Origin: Anaerocolumna sp.
GTDB lineage: Bacteria > Bacillota > Clostridia > Lachnospirales > Lachnospiraceae
Reading direction: 5' to 3'
Assembly: GCA_029256035.1 (NCBI GenBank)
Contig: JAQSYR010000007.1
Coordinates: forward strand, 1 to 31,931
DNA length: 31,931 nt
Shown here: in pieces, positions 22,733 through 31,077 of the stretch
How the letters are laid out: the number at the start of each line of letters is the position of its first letter
How positions within the stretch are numbered: position 1 is the stretch's first letter
Position numbers and translations under genes: made by a program
Notes under the pieces: model-generated
Told to the model about the DNA's origin: nothing
The model's input: only the letters and a program-made list of their open reading frames with translations
The model's database searches: none

Positions 22733-24190
22733 ATGTTAAGAGAAAGTTCAAATATAGGTACAATTAAACACGAAGTATTATATGAAGTGGCTAAACTTGC
22801 ATTTCAAGGAGAATTGGAAAATAAGAAAGAAGGGCTCCCATTAGAAATGATTCCAGGGCCTCAGGCTAATTTTCGATGTTGTATTTATAAAGAAAGAGAA
22901 ATTATTCGTCAAAGAATCCGTTTAGCGGAAGGTAAATCATCCTCACCAGGTTCTGATAATAAAAATATCGTTCAAGTTATCTCTTCTGCCTGCGAAGGCT
23001 GCCCTATCACAAGGTTTGTTGTGACTGATAACTGTCAGAAATGTATGAGTAAGAAATGCCAGGCCTCTTGTAACTTCGGTGCCATCTCCATGCTTCGAGA
23101 CAGGGCACACATCGATCCTGCACTTTGTAAAGAATGTGGCAAATGTTCTCAAGCTTGTCCATATAATGCAATTGCCGACTTAATGCGCCCATGCAAAAGA
23201 AGTTGTCCTGTTGATGCAATCTCTATGGATGAAAATAATATTGTAGTGATTGACGAAGAAAAATGTATCAATTGTGGAGCCTGTATAAAAGATTGTCCAT
23301 TTGGTGCAATTTCAGATCGTTCCTTTATGGTAGATGTAATTAACCTTATGGAAACCAGAGAAGTTGCTGTTTACGCAATGCTTGCTCCAGCCTGGGAAGG
23401 CCAGTTTGGCAGTCAGGTATCTGTTGGAAGCATGACAGAAGCATTAATAGAATTAGGTTTTGATGGAATGTATGAAGTTGCTTTAGGTGCTGACTTTGTT
23501 GCTGCTAGTGAGTCCGAAGAATGGGCAGAAGCATTTGACCAGGGTAAGAAAAAGACCACATCCTGTTGTCCTGCATTTGTTAAGATGATCCGTAAGCATT
23601 ACCCAACTCTGTCGGATCATATTTCATCCACTATTTCACCTATGGCTGCTACTGCCAAACTAATCAAAGCCATGGATCCCGATGCAGTTTGTGTCTTTAT
23701 TGGTCCATGTATTGCTAAAAAGGAAGAAGTTTTAGACACCATAGATTTAGGTGGTGCAGACTATGCTTTGACTTTTGATGAATTAGAATCTATGTTACGT
23801 GCCAAAGATATTGAACCGAAAACCTTTGGTGAGCACTTACAACAGGGAAGTATTTATGGTAAGAAATTCTGTGTTTCTGGTGGAGTTACAGCTTCTGTCA
23901 TCCAGTCATTAAAAGAAACAAAAGTGGATTCCAATATTTCAGTTAAAGTTTGTAATGGAGCTGCTGAATGTAAAAAAGCACTTACTCTTCTTAAGGTTGG
24001 AAAGCTTCCGGAAGATTTTATGGAAGGTATGGTTTGTGAAGGTGGATGTTCTAACGGACCAGGCAGTATCTTGACCGGAAGGAATGCAAACTTAAACCGT
24101 GAAAAATTATTTGCACAGGCAGATAGTCGAGAAATTCATGAAAATTTAAAGAATTATGAACAATATGGTTTTTCCATGCATAGAAAGTAA
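22733..24190 (+). CDS. [FeFe]-hydrogenase, group B-like, monomeric ferredoxin-type
   Basis: A 485-residue protein with AGGAGAGG before the ATG. The N-terminal about 90 residues are specific to this type (CCIYKEREIIRQRIRLAEGK). Four Cys-rich cluster motifs follow (CEGC, CQKCMSKKCQASC, CKECGKCSQACPYNAI, CINCGACIKDCPFGAI). H-cluster signatures are TSCCPAF (about residue 276), IGPCIAKKEE (about 324) and VCEGGCSNGPGSI (about 436). Phe after TSCCPA and the SNGP ending separate it from HydA-type catalytic subunits (TSCCPxW, GGG) and place it with group B. It would evolve or oxidise H2 with ferredoxin. A 100-bp gap with small hairpins separates it from the phosphatase, so it may have its own promoter. 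Confidence 0.88.
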   Translation: MLRESSNIGTIKHEVLYEVAKLAFQGELENKKEGLPLEMIPGPQANFRCCIYKEREIIRQRIRLAEGKSSSPGSDNKNIVQVISSACEGCPITRFVVTDNCQKCMSKKCQASCNFGAISMLRDRAHIDPALCKECGKCSQACPYNAIADLMRPCKRSCPVDAISMDENNIVVIDEEKCINCGACIKDCPFGAISDRSFMVDVINLMETREVAVYAMLAPAWEGQFGSQVSVGSMTEALIELGFDGMYEVALGADFVAASESEEWAEAFDQGKKKTTSCCPAFVKMIRKHYPTLSDHISSTISPMAATAKLIKAMDPDAVCVFIGPCIAKKEEVLDTIDLGGADYALTFDELESMLRAKDIEPKTFGEHLQQGSIYGKKFCVSGGVTASVIQSLKETKVDSNISVKVCNGAAECKKALTLLKVGKLPEDFMEGMVCEGGCSNGPGSILTGRNANLNREKLFAQADSREIHENLKNYEQYGFSMHRK

Positions 24191-24237
24191 ACTTTATAGG
24201 AGCTTACTCCTTTAATATAATCTGGTTAAAAATACAT

Positions 24238-24282
24238 AAGAGGGTATGGCTGTCTAATTTATATTTTTCAGTCTACCCTCTT
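24238..24282. terminator. Shared terminator between convergent hydrogenase and PHP genes
   Basis: AAGAGGGTA (24238-24246) pairs with TACCCTCTT (24274-24282), followed by TTTAAGG on the plus strand. The 3' arm overlaps the stop codon of the PHP gene. Confidence 0.7.
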
Positions 24283-24989
24283 TTTAAGGCATTTAATATA
24301 TTCCTTGAATTTCTGCTTTCACTATAAATATAATTGTCAGGTTCATTTATCTGGTATAAATAGTGGGCATCGGAATTGGTTATTATATTACAGGTGTTCA
24401 GGTATGGATTGTTTCTTCGTAAGGAATGTAGATTTTTCAAGTCGCTTATCTCTGCGCAGTGAAACTTTGAATCCCCAGGAATAAAACCAAGGTTAGATAG
24501 AATGCTGTTGGTTGTTTTATCAATATGAGCAGGAATCATGATTCCGTGATATTTTGTAACTAGGTCATATACCTGATGAAAGGGAATGGTAGTGGCATTA
24601 ATTAAGAGATTAGGTTCTAAACTAATGATTTCATCCTCTTTGTTACAGATTTGCTGTTTTCCAAAGATACTTGGATTATTTTGAAAGGCAGGGAGTTTCT
24701 CGTATACATAAGCATCAAAGCTCATAGCTTCTTCTAAAGTCTCAAAGAGGCAGATCACATGGACTTCTTCTGCAGTACATAATTCCATTCCTGGGATTCC
24801 TATTATTCCAAACTCTTCTGCATATTTCATAAAAGGGGGGCAGTTTTTGCAGGAGTTGTGATCTGTTAGGGCTATCACATCCAGTTTTTTTATTGCGGCC
24901 ATGCCTACAATGTTGCCTGGAGTCATATCATCATCCGCGCAAGGTGACAGACAGGAATGCAAGTGAAAATCGTAAGATAAATTAAGCAT
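24273..24989 (-). CDS. PHP-domain phosphoesterase
   Basis: A 238-residue protein with the PHP metal ligands in order: DFHLHSCLSPC, ALTDHNSC, GMELCTAEEVHV, IPAHIDK and ITNSDAHYLYQI. PHP proteins are metal-dependent phosphoesterases or nucleases. Versions of this size are regularly found in [FeFe]-hydrogenase maturation or sensing clusters, substrate unknown. It overlaps the DRTGG gene by 8 bp and is the last gene of the minus-strand operon. Confidence 0.85.
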   Translation of the reverse strand: MLNLSYDFHLHSCLSPCADDDMTPGNIVGMAAIKKLDVIALTDHNSCKNCPPFMKYAEEFGIIGIPGMELCTAEEVHVICLFETLEEAMSFDAYVYEKLPAFQNNPSIFGKQQICNKEDEIISLEPNLLINATTIPFHQVYDLVTKYHGIMIPAHIDKTTNSILSNLGFIPGDSKFHCAEISDLKNLHSLRRNNPYLNTCNIITNSDAHYLYQINEPDNYIYSESRNSRNILNALKRG

Positions 24990-25317
24990 TTAATAGTTGA
25001 TATACGGATAAGGCTGCTTCAAAGATTGGCTTTTCAGTAGAAAGAACCGTAATATTTTGGTCCTTTGCTTTCATTTTAGCAGTATCATCCAAGGATGCCC
25101 CCTCAGCCAATATGATACAAGCGACTTCCGTTAGGGATGCCACCGCTATGGTATTAATATTACCCATTACAGTAACCCAGGCAGAACCTGCTGGTGCTTT
25201 CCCCATAGCTATACTTAGCAAATCACAACAATATGGTCCTACAACAGGAAGGTTTAGATTATCTCCCAGATTACTTATGGAAAAAATATTTTTATTAACC
25301 AAATCTTGCAGAGTCAT
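24982..25317 (-). CDS. DRTGG-domain protein (1)
   Basis: A 111-residue single-domain protein of the DRTGG type (VVGPYCCDLLSIAMGKAPAGSAWVTVMGN, VACIILAEGASLDD, ITVLSTEKPIFEAALSVYQLL). The fold is a small ligand-binding alpha/beta domain, often near hydrogenases and phosphotransacetylases. Together with the DRTGG gene at 27182 it brackets the hydrogenase-like gene, typical of this conserved neighbourhood. GGAG-like sites precede the ATG. The ligand is unknown. Confidence 0.8.
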   Translation of the reverse strand: MTLQDLVNKNIFSISNLGDNLNLPVVGPYCCDLLSIAMGKAPAGSAWVTVMGNINTIAVASLTEVACIILAEGASLDDTAKMKAKDQNITVLSTEKPIFEAALSVYQLLNA

Positions 25318-25408
25318 AGAAATCTCCTTTCGTACTGCCCTCTTACACAGGTAATTACCAAACTATCTATTATTCTGAATCTATCATACCAATAACACCC
25401 AATTTATT

Positions 25409-26716
25409 TTACTCTGGATTTTGTATCCTTCCTGTTTTATCTAACATTGAGATTTCATCGGATATCTTATGTATATATTGACGGAATAAGTGGATACAGT
25501 CATTTTCATTGGCAACACCTCTGACAACATCTTCTGCTAATGCCTTACAGGTTGGTGCTCCACATGACCCACAATCCAGTCCCGGAAACTTCTGGCACAG
25601 TTCTTCTACTTTTGCAATCATTGCAATGCTCTCAATCATGTCCTCGCCTAATTTAAATACTGGCTCATACTCCACTTGCTCTGTCCAAAATCCATGGAAT
25701 GCTTCCGCACTGGTAATATGTTTTCTAGCCACTGGCATATACTTTCTAAGGCGCTTTAGTTTTACCTTTGCAACAAATGGATTCTCAACCGTAAGAACTC
25801 CTCCAACGCAGCCTCCATGGCAGGCATTAAGTTCTATAAATTGCAACTTGGTAAACTTTTGATCTTCCAGGTCTTCTAATACACGAATTACATTCTCAAT
25901 TCCATCGGCAGCAAGATAGCTGTCTGTAAGAAGTCCATCTGCTTCTCCTCCGGTGCCTCCCCAACTTATACCTATTTTACCAGATATGGTAAGGTCCTCT
26001 AAATCTTCTCTGTTTTCAACTGCATTCATGCAGCTAACCAGTCTTGGATAAATATCTTTGATTGACAACACGCCGTCAACCTCGCTTTTATCAATTCCCA
26101 ATGGAGTTTTTACAGCACTTACTTTGGCTGGGCAGGGAGAAATAAATATAATACCAATCTTTTCTGATGGTAAGCCTGTAAGTTTCATGGCTTTCTCTCT
26201 TGCAAGGGAGGCAGCCAAATCTATCGGAGCTTTTATAGGTAGTAAATAATCGATAAGATTTGGGAAACGAACCCGAATCAACCGGACAACAGAAGGACAT
26301 GCAGAACTTATAATGGGCCACTGTTCCATATGTTCGGCAACGTACTTACGTGACATATCAGATACCAGTTCAGCCGCACCACTTACCTCATATACATCAT
26401 CAAAACCAAGACATTTTAAGCCATTTAATATAATATTGACGTCTTCTAAATTATTAAACTGCCCATACAAGGAGGGAGCAGGAAGTGCTACTGTATATTC
26501 ATATTGTTCTAGTATCTCGATTTGATCATGGTAGGCTAGTTTTGCATGATGTGGGCAGATTCTAATACATTCTCCACAGTCAATACAAAATTTCTTTGTT
26601 ATTACTGCTTTGCCATTTCTAACACGAATTGCCTCTGTAGGGCATCTTTTGATACAGTTGATACACCCCTTACATAATGACTCATCGAGACGTACAGCAT
26701 TGAAAAATTTATCCAT
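25409..26716 (-). CDS. Hydrogenase-like 4Fe-4S protein with H-cluster-type domain (group D-like)
   Basis: A 435-residue protein. Two N-terminal 4Fe-4S motifs (CKGCINCIKRCP, CIDCGECIRICP) precede a hydrogenase large-subunit-like domain with modified signatures: SSACPSVVRLI (about residue 139), ISPCPAKVSAV (about 195), ELNACHGGCVGGVLTVENP (about 294). A C-terminal CGSCGAPTCKALAEDVVRG cluster (about 390) is also present. The TSCCP Cys-Cys pair reads ACP and the second motif lacks the IAKK Lys-Lys, so H2 turnover is doubtful. A sensory or electron-transfer role within the HATPase/DRTGG operon fits better. The gene is intact, with AGGAGA before ATG. Confidence 0.85.
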   Translation of the reverse strand: MDKFFNAVRLDESLCKGCINCIKRCPTEAIRVRNGKAVITKKFCIDCGECIRICPHHAKLAYHDQIEILEQYEYTVALPAPSLYGQFNNLEDVNIILNGLKCLGFDDVYEVSGAAELVSDMSRKYVAEHMEQWPIISSACPSVVRLIRVRFPNLIDYLLPIKAPIDLAASLAREKAMKLTGLPSEKIGIIFISPCPAKVSAVKTPLGIDKSEVDGVLSIKDIYPRLVSCMNAVENREDLEDLTISGKIGISWGGTGGEADGLLTDSYLAADGIENVIRVLEDLEDQKFTKLQFIELNACHGGCVGGVLTVENPFVAKVKLKRLRKYMPVARKHITSAEAFHGFWTEQVEYEPVFKLGEDMIESIAMIAKVEELCQKFPGLDCGSCGAPTCKALAEDVVRGVANENDCIHLFRQYIHKISDEISMLDKTGRIQNPE

Positions 26717-26762
26717 AATTCGTCTCCTTAATAAAAATAACCTTATAAACAGGAAGGAAACA

Positions 26763-27185
26763 TTATAGTTTTACCTTCATTGTTACTGTAGTTCCCACAC
26801 CAATCTTGGTTTTAATGTCCATCTCATCTGTGTATTTCTTCATATTGGGTAAGCCCATTCCAGCCCCAAATCCAAGGGATCTTATGTTCTCCGGTGCTGT
26901 GGAATAACCTGCCTGCATTGCTTTTTCAACATCAGGAATTCCAGGTCCCTGATCTTCTAGGACCATGAGAATCTCATGTGGTGATATGGTTACTTTTATT
27001 ATACCACCATGGGCATGAATTACCATATTTATTTCACCTTCGTACATAGAAATTGCAACTTTACGAACCATCTCTGGGCTTACGCCCATTTGTTTTAATT
27101 TACTTTTTACATCACTAGAAGCCTCTCCTGCTCTGGTAAAATCATCTCCAGAAACCTGATAGGTTAATGTTATATAATTTATCAA
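26763..27185 (-). CDS. HATPase (RsbW/anti-sigma-like serine kinase)
   Basis: A 140-residue GHKL ATPase domain: N box EGEINMVIHAHGG, G1 box LEDQGPGI, G2 box GFGAGMGLPNMKKYTD, then IKTKIGVGTTVTM. It resembles RsbW/SpoIIAB anti-sigma kinases and would be the natural opponent of the PP2C phosphatase at 21463. TTG start at 27185 overlaps the TGA of the preceding gene (TTGA), with GGAGG 12 nt upstream, so translation is coupled. Confidence 0.85.
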   Translation of the reverse strand: MINYITLTYQVSGDDFTRAGEASSDVKSKLKQMGVSPEMVRKVAISMYEGEINMVIHAHGGIIKVTISPHEILMVLEDQGPGIPDVEKAMQAGYSTAPENIRSLGFGAGMGLPNMKKYTDEMDIKTKIGVGTTVTMKVKL

Positions 27186-27538
27186 CGATATGGTGCACCT
27201 CCACGTAATCCTTTTTCGTAAAGCAAACCACAGGCAGAAAACATCCTGTGTCCAGAGGATAATAATACTATTTCCCTTTCCCTGGCAAGTTGAATCATGG
27301 CTTCATCAGGTACTTTGCCCCGTACAAAAACAATACAGATGATATCCATCATTTCTGCTGTACGGATGGCTTGCATATTACATAGACCGGTTAGCAGTAC
27401 CGATTGATCTTTTACAAATGCAAGAACATCACTCATCATATCCGATCCACAAGCCGTATGCACTTCTCTGTCCAATAACATCTCACCCCATATCAACCGT
27501 GCTCCTAACGTTATTTTAAAATATGTAGATTCTTTCAT
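27182..27538 (-). CDS. DRTGG-domain protein (2)
   Basis: A 118-residue single-domain protein. ITLGARLIWGEMLLDREVHTAC, DVLAFVKDQSVLLTGLCN and IVLLSSGHRMFSACGLLYEKGL match DRTGG proteins of hydrogenase clusters. It is the first gene of the minus-strand operon and overlaps the HATPase by 4 bp. I see no good ribosome binding site before its ATG, only an A-rich stretch. It diverges from the HydC-like gene across 124 bp, so their promoters probably share a control region. Confidence 0.75.
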   Translation of the reverse strand: MKESTYFKITLGARLIWGEMLLDREVHTACGSDMMSDVLAFVKDQSVLLTGLCNMQAIRTAEMMDIICIVFVRGKVPDEAMIQLAREREIVLLSSGHRMFSACGLLYEKGLRGGAPYR

Positions 27539-27587
27539 AATATTTTTTTCATATTCATAAATATTTGTAGATTTTTTGTCAATATAA

Positions 27588-27596
27588 TGCTATAAT
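27588..27596 (+). promoter_or_regulatory. Extended -10 promoter of the hydCBA operon
   Basis: TGCTATAAT gives an extended -10 (TGn-TATAAT) 66 bp before the HydC-like start. No good -35 box is present at 17 bp, which is common for extended -10 promoters or activator-dependent ones. Confidence 0.5.
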
Positions 27597-27662
27597 TATG
27601 GTGCTTAACGAGAAAAAATATCAACAAGTCAATTTAATTAAGTTAATCAAGGAGGTTTCAAC

Positions 27663-28157
27663 ATGAGTTCCAAGAACAAAACAGTACCTTTTGCCGGCAC
27701 CAAAGAGCAAGAGGCGGAACTTCAAAGTGTAATACTCAAGTACAAAGATGAAAAAGGTGCTCTCATGCCGATTTTGCAGGAAGCACAACACATCTATGGC
27801 TATCTTCCCATTGAAGTTCAGACCATAATATCCAATGAGATGGATATTCCGTTAGAGAAAATCTACGGCGTAGTAACATTTTATTCACAATTTTCCCTAA
27901 ACCCTAAAGGCAAATTTAAGATATCTGTGTGCCTTGGAACTGCCTGTTATGTGAAAGGCTCCGGTGATATATATAATAAACTGATGGAGTTACTTCATAT
28001 TGAGGGCGGCCAATGTACCCCTGATGGAAAATATTCATTAGAAGCTTGCCGCTGCATCGGTGCGTGTGGATTAGCACCTGTACTTACAGTAAATGATGAT
28101 GTATATGGACGTTTAAAAGTAGATGAGATTGAAGGTATTTTAGAAAAGTATAAATAG
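27663..28157 (+). CDS. hydC: HydC/NuoE-type [2Fe-2S] subunit of NADH-linked hydrogenase
   Basis: A 164-residue protein with the NuoE fold: a helical N-terminus (MPILQEAQHIYGYLP, GVVTFYSQFSLNPKGK), then thioredoxin-like [2Fe-2S] ligands CLGTACYVKGS and CRCIGACGLAPV. In HydABC hydrogenases HydC passes electrons between NADH-binding HydB and HydA. AAGGAGG precedes the ATG. It starts the operon of HATPase, ferredoxin, HydB and HydA, all on the plus strand. Confidence 0.92.
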   Translation: MSSKNKTVPFAGTKEQEAELQSVILKYKDEKGALMPILQEAQHIYGYLPIEVQTIISNEMDIPLEKIYGVVTFYSQFSLNPKGKFKISVCLGTACYVKGSGDIYNKLMELLHIEGGQCTPDGKYSLEACRCIGACGLAPVLTVNDDVYGRLKVDEIEGILEKYK

Positions 28158-28198
28158 CAAACATAGTCTTTGAAAGCCAACAGGAGTAAGGAAACCAT

Positions 28199-28756
28199 AT
28201 GATGACTGAATTATCACTTAATGTACTGGATGTTGCTGAGAATTCTCTCCGCGCTAAGGCTGATTTCATTCAGATTTTATTGGAGATTAATTCAATCCAG
28301 GATACACTAACTATTATTATAACCGATAATGGGGTTGGTATGAGTGAACAGCAGGTTGTCCAGGCACAGGATCCCTTTTATACCACACGTACCACACGAA
28401 ATGTGGGCCTTGGAATCCCCTTTTTTAAATATGCTGCTGAAAGTACCGGAGGTAGATTCAGTATCCATTCATCCCCTGGTAAAGGAACTAAGGTACAGGC
28501 AGAATTCAAATTATCTCACATTGACAGGATGCCCTTAGGTGATATGACAAGTACCATCTATACCTTAATTACATTTAATATCCATGTTGACTTTTTGTAT
28601 ACTTATATTGTGGATGATAAAAGCTTTTCCCTCGATACCCGTGAATTCAGAAAAATACTTGGAAATATTCCATTTCATGAGCCAGAAGTTGCTTCCTTTA
28701 TCAAAGAATATTTAGAAGTTAACAAAATGGAAGTGGACCATGGTAAAACTTATTAA
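28199..28756 (+). CDS. Histidine kinase-like ATPase-domain protein
   Basis: A 185-residue cytoplasmic protein. GHKL motifs: N box ELSLNVLDVAENSLRAKA, G1 TDNGVGM, a DPFYTTRTTRNVGLGIPFF lid and G2 box, and SSPGKGTKVQAEF. No dimerisation/phosphoacceptor His domain or membrane segment is present, so it is not a full sensor kinase. The C-terminal 80 residues (MTSTIYTLITFNIHVDFLY) are specific to this hydrogenase-linked family. It sits between hydC and the ferredoxin gene and presumably has a regulatory role. A double ATG (28199/28202) leaves the start open by one codon. Confidence 0.85.
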   Translation: MMTELSLNVLDVAENSLRAKADFIQILLEINSIQDTLTIIITDNGVGMSEQQVVQAQDPFYTTRTTRNVGLGIPFFKYAAESTGGRFSIHSSPGKGTKVQAEFKLSHIDRMPLGDMTSTIYTLITFNIHVDFLYTYIVDDKSFSLDTREFRKILGNIPFHEPEVASFIKEYLEVNKMEVDHGKTY

Positions 28757-28877
28757 TTGAGATGGTTTATTCTGTGTCATAAGATTCAGACTTTCTCAAT
28801 CTTATCTTAAAATCTACAAATTACGTATTCATTATTATAGTATCAAATGTTTTTTCATAGATTAAGGAGGAAACTAT

Positions 28878-29252
28878 ATGAAGTCTCTTGAAGAGTTAAA
28901 AGCCATAAGAGAGAAGATGCAAGGTCAGGTAAGCATGCGTTCTGAAGACTCCACCCAGACAAGGGTTGTCGTAGGCATGGCAACCTGTGGTATTGCCAGT
29001 GGAGCAAGACCTGTTCTAACTGCTCTCTCTGATTACGTTCAATCTAAAAAATTATCTAATGTTGCCGTAACTCAAACCGGCTGCATCGGTTTATGCCAGT
29101 ATGAACCAATTGTTGAAGTTTTAGAACCTGGAAAAGATAAAGTCACTTATGTTAAGATGACACCTGAAAAAGCATTAGAAGTTGTGGAACAACATCTGAT
29201 TCGTGGTCAGGTCGTTGATAAATATACCATTAGTGCTGAAGGGAGGATATAA
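28878..29252 (+). CDS. Thioredoxin-like [2Fe-2S] ferredoxin
   Basis: A 124-residue protein. VVGMATCGIASGA and TQTGCIGLCQYEPIVEV provide the four Cys of a thioredoxin-like [2Fe-2S] domain, closely resembling the N-terminal domain of HydB that follows. The N-terminal KSLEELKAIREKMQGQ helix is typical of stand-alone versions in hydABC operons. AAGGAGG precedes the ATG; three bases separate it from hydB. Confidence 0.9.
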   Translation: MKSLEELKAIREKMQGQVSMRSEDSTQTRVVVGMATCGIASGARPVLTALSDYVQSKKLSNVAVTQTGCIGLCQYEPIVEVLEPGKDKVTYVKMTPEKALEVVEQHLIRGQVVDKYTISAEGRI

Positions 29253-29255
29253 ATC

Positions 29256-31043
29256 ATGTATCGTTCACACGTTTTAGTTTGTGGTGGAACCGGATGTACC
29301 TCTTCCGGAAGCCCTAAAATAATGGAAGCATTACAAACAGAAATTAATAAAAACGGACTAGCTTCTGAAGTATGTGTGGTACAAACAGGCTGTCACGGAT
29401 TATGTGCCTTAGGTCCAATTATGATTGTATACCCGGAAGCTACTTTTTATTCAATGGTAAAAATAGAAGACATTCCTGAAATTGTATCCGAACATTTATT
29501 AAAAGGTAGAGTAGTAACCCGCCTTGTATATGAAGATACAGTAACAGAAGAAGGAATTCGCTCTCTGAATGAAACTAATTTTTACAAAAAGCAACATAGA
29601 ATCGCACTTCGTAACTGTGGTGTTATTAACCCAGAGAATATTGAAGAATACATTGGAACACGTGGATATGAAGCATTAGGCAAGGTATTAACTGAATTTA
29701 CCCCAGATCAGGTCATTCAGTCAATTATTGATAGTGGACTTCGTGGTCGTGGAGGCGGCGGATTCCCTACAGGAACAAAGTGGAAACTTGCCAAAGCAAA
29801 TGATGCGGATCAGAAATATGTATGCTGTAACGCAGATGAAGGTGATCCTGGTGCATTTATGGATCGTTCTGTATTGGAAGGTGACCCTCATGTAGTATTA
29901 GAAGCAATGGCTATTGCTGGTTATGCTATTGGCGCATCCCAAGGATATATTTATGTTCGTGCAGAGTATCCAATTGCAGTACAGCGTCTTGAGATAGCAA
30001 TTAAGCAGGCCAGAGAATATGGATTGTTAGGTAATGATATCTTTGGTACTGGCTTTAGCTTTGATATTGGCTTAAGACTTGGTGCTGGAGCTTTCGTATG
30101 TGGAGAAGAAACCGCACTTATGACTTCTATTGAAGGAAATCGTGGGGAACCTCGTCCTCGTCCTCCATTCCCTGCACAAAAAGGTTTGTTTGGCAAACCA
30201 ACCATATTAAATAACGTTGAAACCTACGCAAATATTCCTCAGATTATATTAAATGGACCTGAATGGTTTGCAGCTATGGGTACTGAGAAATCAAAAGGAA
30301 CCAAAGTATTTGCACTTGGGGGTAAGATTAAAAATACTGGACTTGTTGAGATCCCTATGGGAACTACCCTTCGTGAAGTTATTGAAGATATTGGTGGCGG
30401 TATTCCAAATGGCAAGAAATTTAAAGCTGCCCAGACTGGTGGACCATCCGGCGGTTGTATTCCAACGGAGCATTTTGATATTCCAATTGACTATGATAAC
30501 CTGATTAGCATAGGTTCTATGATGGGATCTGGTGGTCTTATTGTAATGGATGAAGATAACTGCATGGTTGATATCGCTAAATTCTTCCTTGAGTTTACAG
30601 TAGATGAGTCTTGTGGAAAATGTACTCCTTGTAGAATCGGTACAAAACGTCTTTATGAAATACTTGATAGAATTACAAAAGGACAGGGTAACCTTGAAGA
30701 TTTAGATAGATTGGAAGAACTTTGCTATCATATTAAAGATAATTCCCTCTGTGGACTTGGTCAAACAGCTCCAAACCCAGTACTATCTACGCTTCGTTAT
30801 TTTAAAGATGAATACATTGCTCATGTTGTGGATAAAAAATGTCCTGCAGGCGTTTGTAAATCATTACTTTCTTATGTCATTAGTGCTGATGAATGTAAAG
30901 GCTGTACTTTATGTGCAAGAGTATGCCCAGTTGGTGCAATTGAAGGAAAAGTAAAAGAAGCTCATATTATTAATCAGGATAAGTGTATCAAATGTGGTGC
31001 TTGTATGGAGAAATGCCGTTTTGGTGCAATTTCCAAAAAATAA
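29256..31043 (+). CDS. hydB: HydB/NuoF-type NADH-binding subunit of the hydrogenase
   Basis: A 595-residue flavoprotein. Residues 1-110 form a [2Fe-2S] thioredoxin-like domain (CGGTGC, QTGCHGLC). Residues 140-520 are the NuoF core: GLRGRGGGGFPTGTKW (NADH), NADEGDPGAFMDR (FMN), GAYxCGEETALM-type GAFVCGEETALMTSIEG, and the cluster motif SCGKCTPCRIGTKRL. Two C-terminal 4Fe-4S motifs are CKGCTLCARVCPVGAI and CIKCGACMEKCRFGAI. It oxidises or reduces NAD(H) and feeds HydA, possibly with flavin-based bifurcation to ferredoxin as in HydABC enzymes. GGGAGG precedes the ATG. Confidence 0.95.
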   Translation: MYRSHVLVCGGTGCTSSGSPKIMEALQTEINKNGLASEVCVVQTGCHGLCALGPIMIVYPEATFYSMVKIEDIPEIVSEHLLKGRVVTRLVYEDTVTEEGIRSLNETNFYKKQHRIALRNCGVINPENIEEYIGTRGYEALGKVLTEFTPDQVIQSIIDSGLRGRGGGGFPTGTKWKLAKANDADQKYVCCNADEGDPGAFMDRSVLEGDPHVVLEAMAIAGYAIGASQGYIYVRAEYPIAVQRLEIAIKQAREYGLLGNDIFGTGFSFDIGLRLGAGAFVCGEETALMTSIEGNRGEPRPRPPFPAQKGLFGKPTILNNVETYANIPQIILNGPEWFAAMGTEKSKGTKVFALGGKIKNTGLVEIPMGTTLREVIEDIGGGIPNGKKFKAAQTGGPSGGCIPTEHFDIPIDYDNLISIGSMMGSGGLIVMDEDNCMVDIAKFFLEFTVDESCGKCTPCRIGTKRLYEILDRITKGQGNLEDLDRLEELCYHIKDNSLCGLGQTAPNPVLSTLRYFKDEYIAHVVDKKCPAGVCKSLLSYVISADECKGCTLCARVCPVGAIEGKVKEAHIINQDKCIKCGACMEKCRFGAISKK

Positions 31044-31077
31044 CACCAACAGTTTAGATTCTTTAAGGAGGTCAATA

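Noticed and set aside
22943..23219. Overlapping minus-strand frames opposite the hydrogenase
   Set aside because: Antisense shadows of the Cys-rich ferredoxin segment; no start signals.
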